A DNA stretch of 60,810 bases from Robiginitomaculum sp. Its GTDB lineage: Bacteria; Pseudomonadota; Alphaproteobacteria; Caulobacterales; Maricaulaceae. Shown piece after piece: positions 8,211 through 17,193 of the stretch. A program made the translations under genes and the position numbers. Position 1 is the stretch's first letter, and each line of letters begins with the position of its first letter. Where the stretch lies: positions 8,799 to 69,608 of the forward strand of contig NVVV01000010.1 in NCBI GenBank assembly GCA_002733495.1. The letters run 5' to 3'. The notes beneath the pieces are model-generated. The model searched no databases, was not told the DNA's origin, and was given only the letters and a program-made list of their open reading frames with translations.

Positions 8211-9479
8211 ATGGCGCATATTGTTATTATAGGTGCAGGTTTGGGCGGTGTGCCTATGGCCTTTGAAATGCGGAACAAGGCGCGCAAGGAAGATACAATC
8301 ACCGTTGTTTGTGACCAGCCGACGTTTAACTTTACCCCATCTAACCCCTGGGTTGCGGTTAACTGGCGCACGGCTGATCAAATCAAGGTCGAGCTGGCCC
8401 CGGTATTCAAACGCAAGAATATAGAGTTTATTCACGCCCGCCTTGATGCGCTGGACCCCAAGTCTAATGCCATGACCTTAAGTGATGGTCAGACGATCAA
8501 TTATGATTATCTGGTCATCGCCACCGGACCGGAGCTGGCCTTTGATGAGGTCGAAGGCCTTGGTCCCGATGGCTATACGGTTTCGATCTGTACCACTGAC
8601 CATGCCGATAATGCCCGCAAAAAATGGCTGGATTTTATTGAAGATCCCGGCCCGATTATTGTTGGCGCGGCGCAGGGGGCGTCATGCTATGGCCCAGCGT
8701 ATGAATTTGCCATGATCATGGATACCGATCTGCGCAAACGCAAAATCCGCCATAAAGTACCCATGACCTACGTCACCGCCGAGCCGTATATCGGCCATCT
8801 GGGCCTCAATGGTGTTGGTGATACCAAAGGCATGCTGGAAAGCGAAATGCGCAACCGGGACATTAACTGGATCACCAATGCGCGGATTAAAAAAGTGCTT
8901 GATGGCACCATGATTGTTGAAGAAATGAACGAGGATGGCTCGATTAAGACCACCCATGAGCTGCCATTCAAACACTCGATGATGTTGCCAGCCTTTCGCG
9001 GTATTAAACCGCTGATGGGACAGGAAGGCCTGGTTAATCCACGTGGTTTTGTCATGGTGGACGAGCACCAGCGAAACAAAGCCTATCCCAACATTTTCTC
9101 CATCGGTGTGTGCATTGCCATTCCCCCGGTGGGGCCAACGCCTGTGCCGGTTGGTGTACCCAAAACCGGCTTTATGATCGAAAGCATGGTCCGTGCCACG
9201 GCCCACAATATTGGGGCGCTTCTGAATGGCCACGAGCCAAAACACGAAGGCACATGGAATGCCGTCTGCCTTGCCGACTTTGGTGATGGCGGTTTTGCCT
9301 TTATTGCCATGCCGCAAATTCCGCCGCGCAATGTCAATTGGGCGTCGGGCGGCAAATGGGTGCATTGGGGCAAAATTGCCTTTGAAAAATTCTTTCTCGG
9401 CAAGGTGAGACGCGGTGTGGCCGAGCCTTTTTATGAAAAAATGGCGCTGGACATTATGGGTATAACCAAGTCCAAGTAA
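8211..9479 (+). CDS. sqr: Sulfide:quinone oxidoreductase family flavoprotein
   Basis: A 422-residue FAD enzyme that oxidises sulfide to sulfane sulfur and passes electrons to quinone at the membrane. The FAD-binding motif GAGLGG is at residues 8-13 and the second nucleotide motif LVIATGPEL at about 101-109. Cys127, Cys159 (GASCYGPAYEF) and Cys301 (GVCIAIPP) match the three redox cysteines of SQRs, and the 32-residue gap between the first two agrees with characterised enzymes. The late segment PVPVGVPKTGFMIESM is typical. A rhodanese and a YnfA gene lie upstream. It could be a sulfide-detoxifying or an energy-conserving enzyme; the sequence does not decide. Confidence 0.9.
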   Translation: MAHIVIIGAGLGGVPMAFEMRNKARKEDTITVVCDQPTFNFTPSNPWVAVNWRTADQIKVELAPVFKRKNIEFIHARLDALDPKSNAMTLSDGQTINYDYLVIATGPELAFDEVEGLGPDGYTVSICTTDHADNARKKWLDFIEDPGPIIVGAAQGASCYGPAYEFAMIMDTDLRKRKIRHKVPMTYVTAEPYIGHLGLNGVGDTKGMLESEMRNRDINWITNARIKKVLDGTMIVEEMNEDGSIKTTHELPFKHSMMLPAFRGIKPLMGQEGLVNPRGFVMVDEHQRNKAYPNIFSIGVCIAIPPVGPTPVPVGVPKTGFMIESMVRATAHNIGALLNGHEPKHEGTWNAVCLADFGDGGFAFIAMPQIPPRNVNWASGGKWVHWGKIAFEKFFLGKVRRGVAEPFYEKMALDIMGITKSK

Positions 9480-9582
9480 AAGGACTGGTCACAGGCCGTT
9501 TTAAACCGGGTTTTGGTTTTTCTGGCCTGCACATCGCTTTTCTGCTTTAATACGGGCTAGATATTAAAGAGGGGGAGCGATC

Positions 9583-9783
9583 ATGACCATTTTAAAGTCT
9601 TCGCAAATACTATCGGATTCAACGCAATCTTTTGAAGAGGCTGTAGCCAATGGCGTGGAGCGGTTCGCCAAAACTGTCAACCATGTAAGGTCGGCCAGCG
9701 TCAATCATTTGTCGGTAACCGTTGAGGACGGCAAGATCGACAAATACCGGGTCAATATGCAGGTCACTTTCGAAGTTAAATAA
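9583..9783 (+). CDS. Dodecin (flavin-storage protein)
   Basis: A 66-residue dodecin, a small protein that forms dodecameric shells binding flavin or CoA. The family pattern is clear: SFEEAVANGVERFAKTVNHV helix, SVTVEDGKIDKYRVNMQVTFEV strands. The length matches the family (about 65-70). It stands alone, 104 nt after sqr; a link to flavin supply for SQR would be guesswork. The ATG at 9583 has GGGGGAG 5 nt upstream. Confidence 0.93.
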   Translation: MTILKSSQILSDSTQSFEEAVANGVERFAKTVNHVRSASVNHLSVTVEDGKIDKYRVNMQVTFEVK

Positions 9784-9878
9784 AGGGGTTCGCTGCTGCT
9801 TCTCTTTGGGGTGCAGCTCCATCTTGACGGACGGACTGTGGGTGCCCATGTTGCGGCGCATCAAAAACGGAGTTCGTC

Positions 9879-11066
<1,188 letters not shown>

Positions 11067-11243
11067 GCACCCCCTTTTCCCATGTCTGTCATTGCCGGGC
11101 ATGTCCCGGTAATCCAGTGTGCTATCAGAATAGAACTGGATACCCCGGATAAACCGGGTAATGACACGGATGAGGCGGAAATTATATTTTTCTCACCCTA
11201 GCCAAGCATTGCCAATGGCTTGATGAATGGCAAGTTTGATCGC
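11067..11243. other. Intergenic region filled by repeat copy A
   Basis: Between the convergent thiolase and small secreted protein genes almost all sequence is the 154-bp repeat described at 11081-11234. The repeat contains an imperfect palindrome that could also end transcription from both sides. Confidence 0.6.
11081..11234. repeat. 154-bp direct repeat, copy A
   Basis: Copy A matches copy B at 11769-11922 over 154 nt with about ten mismatches and no gap. The first 90 nt are a family 1 palindromic element: GTCATTGCCGGGC near the start and CCGGGTAATGAC near position 11166 are reversed complements. The remaining 64 nt are not palindromic and read on the minus strand as a short coding-like tail (LAIHQAIGNAW then stop). 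Confidence 0.85.
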
Positions 11244-11645
11244 TTATTTTGCCTTGAATTTAGGTTTGTTCGCTCTGCCCATTGGGCGCGCGACAGGTCT
11301 TTTTCCTGCCGTCTTGATTTCAGCTAATTTGGCCGCAGAAATATAAGTTACTTTACCCCCGCTTCCATCCGAGAGGGTTTTTACGTCTTCCTTATTAATT
11401 TTAATAGAGATCGGTGAACCGCCATTTGGGCCGACACTGGTGCAGATAAGACCGCCGCCCCCAATAACATTTTCATCATCATCAAAGATAAAGGGCGTGA
11501 GTACACAGTCACTGGCCGGGAGCTTTTCAAAACACTTGCCACCATAAAGAGGACCGCCGCAACTTTTTTCAGCAAATGCCGCCGTGCTGGATGAAAGAAA
11601 TAGAACCAACGCACTGCCGGAAAAAATCATTGTTTTAATATTCAT
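11244..11645 (-). CDS. Small secreted protein with four cysteines
   Basis: A 133-residue protein with a clear signal peptide (residues 1-25, ending TAAFA). The mature part has Cys29, Cys38, Cys47 and Cys68, enough for two disulfides, and a basic C-terminus (KTAGKRPVARPMGRANKPKFKAK region). I do not recognise the family. The gene stands alone and is bracketed by the two copies of a 154-bp direct repeat, with copy A ending 9 nt after its stop codon, which suggests it arrived or was duplicated together with the repeat. Confidence 0.75.
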   Translation of the reverse strand: MNIKTMIFSGSALVLFLSSSTAAFAEKSCGGPLYGGKCFEKLPASDCVLTPFIFDDDENVIGGGGLICTSVGPNGGSPISIKINKEDVKTLSDGSGGKVTYISAAKLAEIKTAGKRPVARPMGRANKPKFKAK

Positions 11646-11768
11646 AACCTTAATTTCCTTTGTCGCGTCATGTTCACTTTAATAACGGATATCGAAATGA
11701 AGATGAACCAGATGTGAACGCGAACATATACCATGTTGTATGGGAATAGAAGGGGAGGTAATTTCTGC

Positions 11769-11922
11769 CATGTCTGTCATTGCCGGGCATGTCCCGGCAA
11801 TCCAGTGTGGTATCAGAATAGAACTGGATACCCCGGATAAACCGGGTAATGACATGGATGAGGTGGAAGTTATACTTTTCTCACCCTGGCCGGGCATTGC
11901 CAAGGGCTTGATGAATGGCAAG
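11769..11922. repeat. 154-bp direct repeat, copy B
   Basis: Same length and order as copy A (11081-11234), about ten differences. Its non-palindromic right third is continuous with a longer minus-strand open frame, so copy B probably keeps the original context and copy A is the derived one. Confidence 0.85.
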
Positions 11923-12080
11923 GCCGCCCATCAGATTGCCATAGGTATAGCCACCCAGAAGCGTGCGCAGGTCTTCGGCATCTGTGCACACCTGTTCATA
12001 GCGGGCCTTGGTAACCTCGTCCTTGGGGTCAGGGCTTTGTTCCGCCAGCGGTTTCCTCCCCTGCTTTTTGCGTGGGTATG
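11889..12080 (-). pseudogene. 3' remnant of an unidentified gene
   Basis: Read on the minus strand, this stretch is open and ends near 11877-11890 with codon use like neighbouring genes. It reads RKPLAEQSPDPKDEV, then an acidic segment with CTDAEDLRTLL and GGYTYGNLMGGLAIHQALGN, then a stop. There is no start codon with a ribosome site, so I take it as the C-terminal end of a lost gene. Family unknown. Its last residues are shared with the repeat. Confidence 0.35.
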
Positions 12081-12168
12081 AACAAGGGAGGTGGGCGCAG
12101 ATGCGCCCGGAGGGGGTATTGGCGGGTCATCTTATGGATCGTTCCGGCTTTTGGGCATTCCTGATGGA

Positions 12169-12237
12169 TTGCGGTGACACACCGAACCTATTATAATCAT
12201 TGATAAAATACAATAATTTCGGTTACTGTCACCGCAA
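12169..12237. repeat. Imperfect inverted repeat at edge of AT-rich islet
   Basis: Left arm 12169-12186 and right arm 12218-12237 pair as TTGCGGTGACA/TGTCACCGCAA (11 bp exact) plus CCGAA/TTCGG, with a small internal mismatch, enclosing 31 nt of almost pure A/T. It marks the change from GC-rich to AT-rich DNA. It could be one end of an inserted element, a strong hairpin or an operator. Confidence 0.5.
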
Positions 12238-12398
12238 CCCCACATCAGAGAAATACTGACTCTTATTGAGGATGGTGATAGGGTGTACTTAAGTTCGGCA
12301 ATGCGCCATATCCTGATGTTACGGAACGAGAGAGGTAGGGACAAATACAAAAAAATAGGCTATAATATTATGGCACTTAAATACAAAGGTTATTGGGC

Positions 12399-12872
12399 AT
12401 GACGACATTTGAGATAGGAACATTAGCTGTTAGCTCTATGGCAGCTATTCTTTTTATTCTCCAATTATGGATGATAAATCGTACAGTAAAATTAGATTAC
12501 GAAAGACATAGAAATCAGGCCACTATAGAATTTGCGGGAAAGGAATTCCGAAAAGCACGGGAGCTTCTCCAGCAGAATCATGGTACACAAAAACTCACAG
12601 AAGAAGAATTTGAAAAGCTAAAAAATAATGCGGACCAAATGGCTAGTATTAATTCTGCATTTGGTACTCTAGAGCATATTGCTGTTGCTTTGAATGCTGG
12701 TGTTTATGATAAAACCATATTTTTTAAAATGTTTGGCAGAACCTGTATTGAAATATTCAATAATTATTATTTGTACATAGAGTATAGACGATCGAATCAC
12801 GGTAAAACTACGTACAGTCAGTTTGAAAAATTGGTTAAAGATAATTCAATTAAAGGTGCTGTGAAGCATTGA
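12399..12872 (+). CDS. DUF4760-like protein with N-terminal membrane anchor
   Basis: A 157-residue protein with one N-terminal membrane helix (about residues 8-26) and a soluble, mostly helical part. The segment LDYERHRNQATIEFAGKEFRKARELL and the later FGTLEHIAVALNAGVYDKTIFFKMFGRTCIEIFNNYY resemble DUF4760 proteins, whose function is unknown. ATG 12399 has AAAGGT 8 nt upstream; an in-frame TTG lies at 12393. The gene is clearly richer in A and T than its surroundings and is followed after 13 nt by a GNAT gene of similar composition, so the pair looks acquired by transfer. Confidence 0.7.
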   Translation: MTTFEIGTLAVSSMAAILFILQLWMINRTVKLDYERHRNQATIEFAGKEFRKARELLQQNHGTQKLTEEEFEKLKNNADQMASINSAFGTLEHIAVALNAGVYDKTIFFKMFGRTCIEIFNNYYLYIEYRRSNHGKTTYSQFEKLVKDNSIKGAVKH

Positions 12873-12885
12873 AGCGTTAAACTTC

Positions 12886-13461
12886 ATGACCAAAATTAGG
12901 TTTGCAACCAATAAGGATGCAGAAATTATAACAAATATACAACTCTCTGCTTGGAGACATTCATTCACACACGTCCCGCAAGAGGTTCTGGCAGGACTTT
13001 CTGTAGAGAAACGACTGGCGCGTTGGAAGAATCTCATTCGTATGGGGGAAATCCAATTATATGTGTTGGATAAGAAGGATACTGGAGTTGTTGGATTTTG
13101 CCAAATAGGAACTGCATCTGACATTGATCTTTCACAATATTGCGGGAAGCTTAAAAAGCTGTACATCCATCCGGATTATCAGACACAAGGTTTTGGCAGT
13201 TTATTATTTGAGTACGGAATTAAGAAACTTAGAGAGCAACTTTATACGAAGCTTGTATTGTGGGTAGCCGTTGAAAATTCTTTAGCCATTAGCTATTATA
13301 CGAGACGTGGCTTCCAAGACGATGGCGCTAGGCGAATAGATACTTTTACTGTTGATGGATCTAGTGCGACTTACCGATTAAAAGATTGGGATGGCTCACA
13401 CACTCTCAAATTAGCGGAAGTACTGGAAGCTCGATATTATAAACAATTTGATGGTATGTAA
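12886..13461 (+). CDS. GNAT-family N-acetyltransferase
   Basis: A 191-residue GNAT acetyltransferase. The acetyl-CoA motif A is LKKLYIHPDYQTQGFGSLLF (about residues 86-105), with the pyrophosphate loop QTQGFG, and motif B contains ENSLAISYYTRRGF. The N-terminus IRFATNKDAEIITNIQLSAW is typical of RimI-like or toxin-modifying GNATs. Substrate unknown. AT-rich like the DUF4760 gene 13 nt before it. Confidence 0.85.
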   Translation: MTKIRFATNKDAEIITNIQLSAWRHSFTHVPQEVLAGLSVEKRLARWKNLIRMGEIQLYVLDKKDTGVVGFCQIGTASDIDLSQYCGKLKKLYIHPDYQTQGFGSLLFEYGIKKLREQLYTKLVLWVAVENSLAISYYTRRGFQDDGARRIDTFTVDGSSATYRLKDWDGSHTLKLAEVLEARYYKQFDGM

Positions 13462-13858
13462 GACAATAAGTCTGTAAGCAAGTTTGTCGAAAATGTTTTC
13501 ACTTTTTCTTTTATACTAAAATCACCACCGGGTGCGATGTACAAAATCGTCTTGACCTCTCATCTGGGCACCGAACCGCAGCGTAGCACAATGCATCGCA
13601 CCTTACTAATCCGACCAAGCCCTTATCCGCTACGGGTCATTTGCTGCCTATCCTATCTCAACAGCCCCGAATTTCAGCTTTTTCTGGACGACACCTAACA
13701 TTTTCTCTTTGATGATTTTCGTAGTACTATGCAGCCTATATGCACAACCATTTAACCTGGAAAAGTGCCGCGCACACGTCTCCAGCTTGACATTGGCCTC
13801 ACTCACCGCTTCTTCTACAAAATCCGTCATGGCCGCCCCCTATGATGTTGTTATGGCC
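13462..13858. other. Gap after the AT-rich islet
   Basis: 397 nt. It holds a REP-like inverted repeat at 13531-13602. A minus-strand frame of 60 codons (13648-13830, ATG with AGGGGGCGG upstream) just after sfsA might encode a tiny protein, but it has no recognisable feature and I do not call it a gene. Confidence 0.5.
13531..13602. repeat. REP-like inverted repeat
   Basis: GGTGCGATG at 13531-13539 and its exact reverse complement CATCGCACC at 13594-13602 bound a 54-nt insert with further partial pairing. The ends resemble widespread GGTGCG-type palindromic intergenic elements. Only one copy is seen here. Confidence 0.4.
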
Positions 13859-14557
13859 TCATTCAAACGCGATCGGGCGGGTAATGCAAATCTCCATTGG
13901 GGTCACGCGGCAGCCATAGACCAGCATTTCAACACCGGCGGCGCGGGCATTGCCAAGGGCCTCAGCATAGGCGGGGTCTATATCAATGGCCGGGGCAAAG
14001 TGCTCGCCATCATCACGTTGCACCACAAAAAGCACGACGGCGCGGGCGCCATTTTTTACTTCCCGTTTCAAATCATCCATGTGTTTGGCGGCGCGTTTGC
14101 TGACGCTATCTGGAAATTCGGCCAGTGCGGGGCTTCGCGACAGGGTGACGCTTTTAACCTCTACAAAGCAGGGGGCGCAGTTTTCATCCTCAAGAAGAAA
14201 ATCCACCCGGCTGGCCTCACCATATTTTACTTCGCGGCGCAGCGAGCCATAGCCCGTCAGCGGCGCGATTACGCCGTCCAGAATTGCCTCTTCGGCCAGC
14301 CCATTGGCCCGGCCCGTATGCACGCCCACCAGCGTACCGTCCGCTTCGATCAATTCCAGCGAATGACGCAATTTGCGTTTGGGGTTGTGGCTGTCGGAAA
14401 TAAATACCCGCGCGCCCGGTATGTTTAGTCCCAGCATAGAGCCGGGATTGGCGCAATGCACCGTCATCTCTTCGCCATTGCCAAGGCGAACATCGGCCAA
14501 AAAGCGCTTATAGCGCTTGATCAGGGTGGCTTCGATCAGGGGGTCTTTGAAAAACAT
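13859..14557 (-). CDS. sfsA: SfsA family DNA-binding/sugar fermentation stimulation protein
   Basis: A 232-residue SfsA. Characteristic blocks are KRYKRFLADVRL at the N-terminus, VHCANPGSMLGL, RKLRHSLELIE, RVDFLLEDE and FVEVKSVTL, which has the nuclease-like E-x-K core. I chose the Met at 14557 because it begins the family sequence (MFFKDPL) and gives the usual length near 234; the longer frame from 14611 adds non-family residues overlapping the upstream LysE gene. The physiological role is not settled; E. coli SfsA affects maltose genes. It follows the LysE-type gene by 7 nt. Confidence 0.93.
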   Translation of the reverse strand: MFFKDPLIEATLIKRYKRFLADVRLGNGEEMTVHCANPGSMLGLNIPGARVFISDSHNPKRKLRHSLELIEADGTLVGVHTGRANGLAEEAILDGVIAPLTGYGSLRREVKYGEASRVDFLLEDENCAPCFVEVKSVTLSRSPALAEFPDSVSKRAAKHMDDLKREVKNGARAVVLFVVQRDDGEHFAPAIDIDPAYAEALGNARAAGVEMLVYGCRVTPMEICITRPIAFE

Positions 14558-14564
14558 GCGCGTC

Positions 14565-15194
14565 TCATTTCTGTCTGGCATCAGAAAAGGCCAGTGCGGT
14601 CCCAAAGGCAATCAGAAACGCGCCGCTAATTTTGTTAAACACACCAAGGGTGCGCGGAGTCTTTAAAAAAATTCTGGCACCACTGGCCAGAAAAATCCAC
14701 ACCGTGATGTTCAGGGCCGCCAGTGCAAGGAAGGTTGCCTCCAGCACTATAAATTGCAGCAGAGCGGACTACGCTGGATTGATGAATAACGGCACGAAAG
14801 CAATAAAAAAAACAAACCCACCTGGGTGCAAAGTGGTGGTAGCAAAGGCGTTGGTAAACATCCGGGTCGTATCCGGCGGCGCGTTTTTTTGTTGCAAAGC
14901 AGCGGTGTGCGATGACGTAACAACCAACTGTGCACCCATCCAGAGAAGATAGGCGGCGCCAAACCATCTCAATAGGGAAAATAAAAGCGCAGAAGCACTC
15001 AGGATCGCCCCGGCCCCTAGCAAAGACCCGGTCATGGCGACAAAATCACCCAGAATTGCCCCCAGCACAATCGGCCATGCGGCCAGCCTTCCCTTTTTAA
15101 GGGCATGGGACACGGCGACCATAACGGTCGGCCCCGGCGTGGCCAGCAAAAGAGCGCTGGCCAAAACAAAAGTCAGCCATACGTGCATGTTCAT
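14565..15194 (-). pseudogene. LysE/RhtB amino-acid exporter interrupted by an amber codon
   Basis: Two minus-strand frames, 14769-15194 (141 residues) and 14565-14747, are in the same phase and separated only by a TAG at 14769-14771. Read through, they give a 209-residue LysE/RhtB exporter of normal length: LATPGPTVMVAVSHALKKGR near the N-terminus, then LGDFVAMTGSLLGAGAIL, HPGGFVFFIAFVPLFINPA-stop-SALLQFIVLEAT, and LALAALNITVWIFLASGAR. In relatives the residue at the stop is often Gln, so CAG to TAG is the simple explanation. The remainder is intact, so the mutation is recent, is read through, or is a sequencing error. Upstream of sfsA in one unit. Confidence 0.85.
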
Positions 15195-15370
15195 AGGAAA
15201 AGCCTGTTTTTATCCTGAAGGCTGAATTGCCAGATTGGCGTTTATGGCATCAAAATATATAAAGCAATAACTTTATTAAAACAAATGACATAAGCGTGTG
15301 AAATTGACCCGCAAGAGGGGCTTTCTTTTACGGCGTCTTTTGCCATAGTGCGCACTTCGGTTACGGCTTT

Positions 15371-15458
15371 GCGGGCGTGGCGGAATTGGTAGACGCACAG
15401 GACTTAAAATCCTGAGATCTGTTAGATCGTGGGGGTTCGATTCCCCCCGCCCGCACCA
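15371..15458 (+). tRNA. tRNA-Leu (TAA anticodon)
   Basis: Acceptor GCGGGCG (15371-15377) pairs with CGCCCGC (15448-15454), discriminator A 15455, encoded CCA 15456-15458. The anticodon arm GGACTTAAAATCC gives TAA. A long variable arm and the T arm GGGGGTTCGATTCCCCC make it a class II tRNA-Leu. Confidence 0.97.
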
Positions 15459-15561
15459 AATTCACCCGGACACTCAAACCTCGAACTTTGTTGTAATATT
15501 TTTGTGGCTGCCATCAATAGCAAATAAAAACTATTTATATCAGATAGTTAAGGATAGATTG

Positions 15562-16341
15562 TCACAATTTCCCTGTCATCAGCAAGGCATCCAAAAATAT
15601 TGGATCAAGCAATGGATCGGCGCTGACTTTTTGCTCGACAAGCGTGGCACGTTCAAGAGGCAGCGCACTTTTTAGCTCGGCCAGTCTTGGCACCAGATCC
15701 GCGCAAGCTTCATCATCCAGAAAACAGGCGCGGCTTAGCACATAATATTCAACTTCTTTGGACTGAACAAAAACATCGTCGCGCTGCAACAATTCCCCAA
15801 TTTTGATCAGTGCCAAAATATAGTCTCTTTTTGCAAGACCTATGAGCATTGCGATATTGTGATCTCGCATTTCTACCCAATAGTTATCATATTGCACATC
15901 ATCCAAGATAAACCTTGCATTGAATTTTGGTGGTGTCAGCCTCTGTATACGAATTTCGTATTCGTCCATGTTGAAACCGGATGCCGCTTTGCAGTACGCA
16001 TATCCGTCAAAAATAACCCCCGAAGAGGCCTCCCAATAAAAACATTCCTTATCGCCAAGGCACTGTCGTTTGAGCTTTGTGCGGTCGAATTGCGGATATT
16101 GCCGAATGAAGGCCCTATTCAGCAAAATACTGGCCAACTCGCATTCCAGGTTTTCAACCGCCTGAGTATAATATTTGAATTCACCATCCGACATCAATTC
16201 TTTTGCCGGCATGCTTTTGAAAGACGCCAAATCGGGTAGGCGCTCAAGCTTCGGTTTGGACTGAAAATGAATGATGAGACACACCACAGCCGCAAAGGTC
16301 GCCCCTGTGAGGGCAATCAATCCATAACGAAACTTGGACAT
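15562..16341 (-). CDS. Membrane-anchored protein of unknown function
   Basis: A 259-residue protein with an uncleaved-looking N-terminal hydrophobic segment (about residues 7-26, GLIALTGATFAAVVCLIIHF) and a soluble domain that probably faces the periplasm. It has several cysteines (KRQCLGDKECFYW, YAYCKAA, RACFLDDEACADL), the last of which could pair. The helical C-terminal half (AMLIGLAKRDYILALIKIGELLQ) hints at a repeat-type helical fold. I do not recognise the family. It is a single gene, and its C-rich pairs would suit an oxidising compartment. Confidence 0.65.
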   Translation of the reverse strand: MSKFRYGLIALTGATFAAVVCLIIHFQSKPKLERLPDLASFKSMPAKELMSDGEFKYYTQAVENLECELASILLNRAFIRQYPQFDRTKLKRQCLGDKECFYWEASSGVIFDGYAYCKAASGFNMDEYEIRIQRLTPPKFNARFILDDVQYDNYWVEMRDHNIAMLIGLAKRDYILALIKIGELLQRDDVFVQSKEVEYYVLSRACFLDDEACADLVPRLAELKSALPLERATLVEQKVSADPLLDPIFLDALLMTGKL

Positions 16342-16504
16342 AAGTTATCCCGCCCTATTGATATTATTTATCATCCCCCTTGCAGATATGCTTATGATAA
16401 CCACAGAAATTGGCCTTCGCGGTATTTGCAAGTTCTGTCCACTATACCGTGCCATTCCAGTATTGAACAGTGCAATCCATCACGTCGTATAGGATATACT
16501 ACAA

Positions 16505-16956
16505 ATGAAAAACTCAGAACAATTCATTGAGAACTTACAGCGATGCAGGAAATTACGTGATAATCGGGAAAATTTCGAGAAGCAGAGAAATAGCGTCATC
16601 CAAGAGGTTCGTCGACTTACTGAACGCGTGGGTACACGTAAGGGTGAAATTAGCATCGCTGAGAGCGACTTATCCACGACCCTGGCCGCCCCATCAAGGA
16701 AAATAGCGCGAGTGTCGTCAGTTTTGGCGTAAACGCATTACGGCGCAATCCCGGTGGCATGATCGCAGATGCCACAACAGTAGCAATCGGTCTGAGCAAT
16801 GCGGGGCCTAGACAAAAAGAAAATATCCGAAATTTACGGCGAAAACTTGCGGCAGAAGAAGACTTACTGCGGTTAAAAAGAGAAGAGCAAGCCGATGTTG
16901 AAACACAAATTGATAATACAGCAAGGCTCATGATAGCCAATAACTGCAGCATGTGA
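16505..16956 (+). pseudogene. Coiled-coil protein gene broken by one frameshift
   Basis: The frame from the ATG at 16505 (75 codons, heptad-like IENLQRCRKLRDNRENFEKQ) ends at 16732, while the next frame is open from 16663 to 16956 and continues as FGVNALRRNPGGMIADATT, then the charged coiled-coil RRKLAAEEDLLRLKREEQAD. A single-base loss between about 16663 and 16732 would join them into one helical protein of about 150 residues. No family recognised. Alternatively two tiny genes exist, but the second lacks a ribosome site. Confidence 0.5.
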
Positions 16957-17127
16957 TTGAGGAATAATCTTTCAAGGACATTCTCACTATCTATGTATTT
17001 TTCTGTTCCACCTCTCCAATTCCTCCCAAAACTGGTTCGAGGTTTCCGTGTCTAAGCGCACCATTCTCTCTTGCGCTATCGGGATGGCAAGCCTCGCTAT
17101 ATGAGCGCGGGGATTTTTCATACACAT

Positions 17128-17150
17128 CCTCATCCTGAGCTTGTCGAAGG
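17128..17150. repeat. Family 2 repeat unit (single arm)
   Basis: CCTCATCCTGAGCTTGTCGA followed by AGG, the same 23-nt unit as one arm of the hairpin at 59162-59228. It lies 44 nt beyond the flgL stop codon in an otherwise featureless 237-nt gap (16957-17193). Confidence 0.7.
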
Positions 17151-17193
17151 ATGAAGGGCCTGATGTAAAACTATGCGGGTAATCGTGGTCGGC

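Larger units (their letters stand above)
11646..12398. other. Long gap with repeat B, gene remnant and inverted repeat
   Basis: 753 nt without an intact gene. It holds repeat copy B (11769-11922), a minus-strand coding remnant (11889-12080), a GC-rich stretch with a small hairpin near 12092, and the inverted repeat at 12169-12237, after which the base composition becomes AT-rich up to the DUF4760 gene. Confidence 0.6.

Noticed and set aside
8682-9365. 227-codon antisense frame opposite sqr
   Set aside because: No ribosome site or family pattern; sqr on the other strand is clear.
13648-13830. 60-codon minus-strand frame after sfsA
   Set aside because: A fair ribosome site exists, but the product has no recognisable feature and the region is otherwise non-coding.
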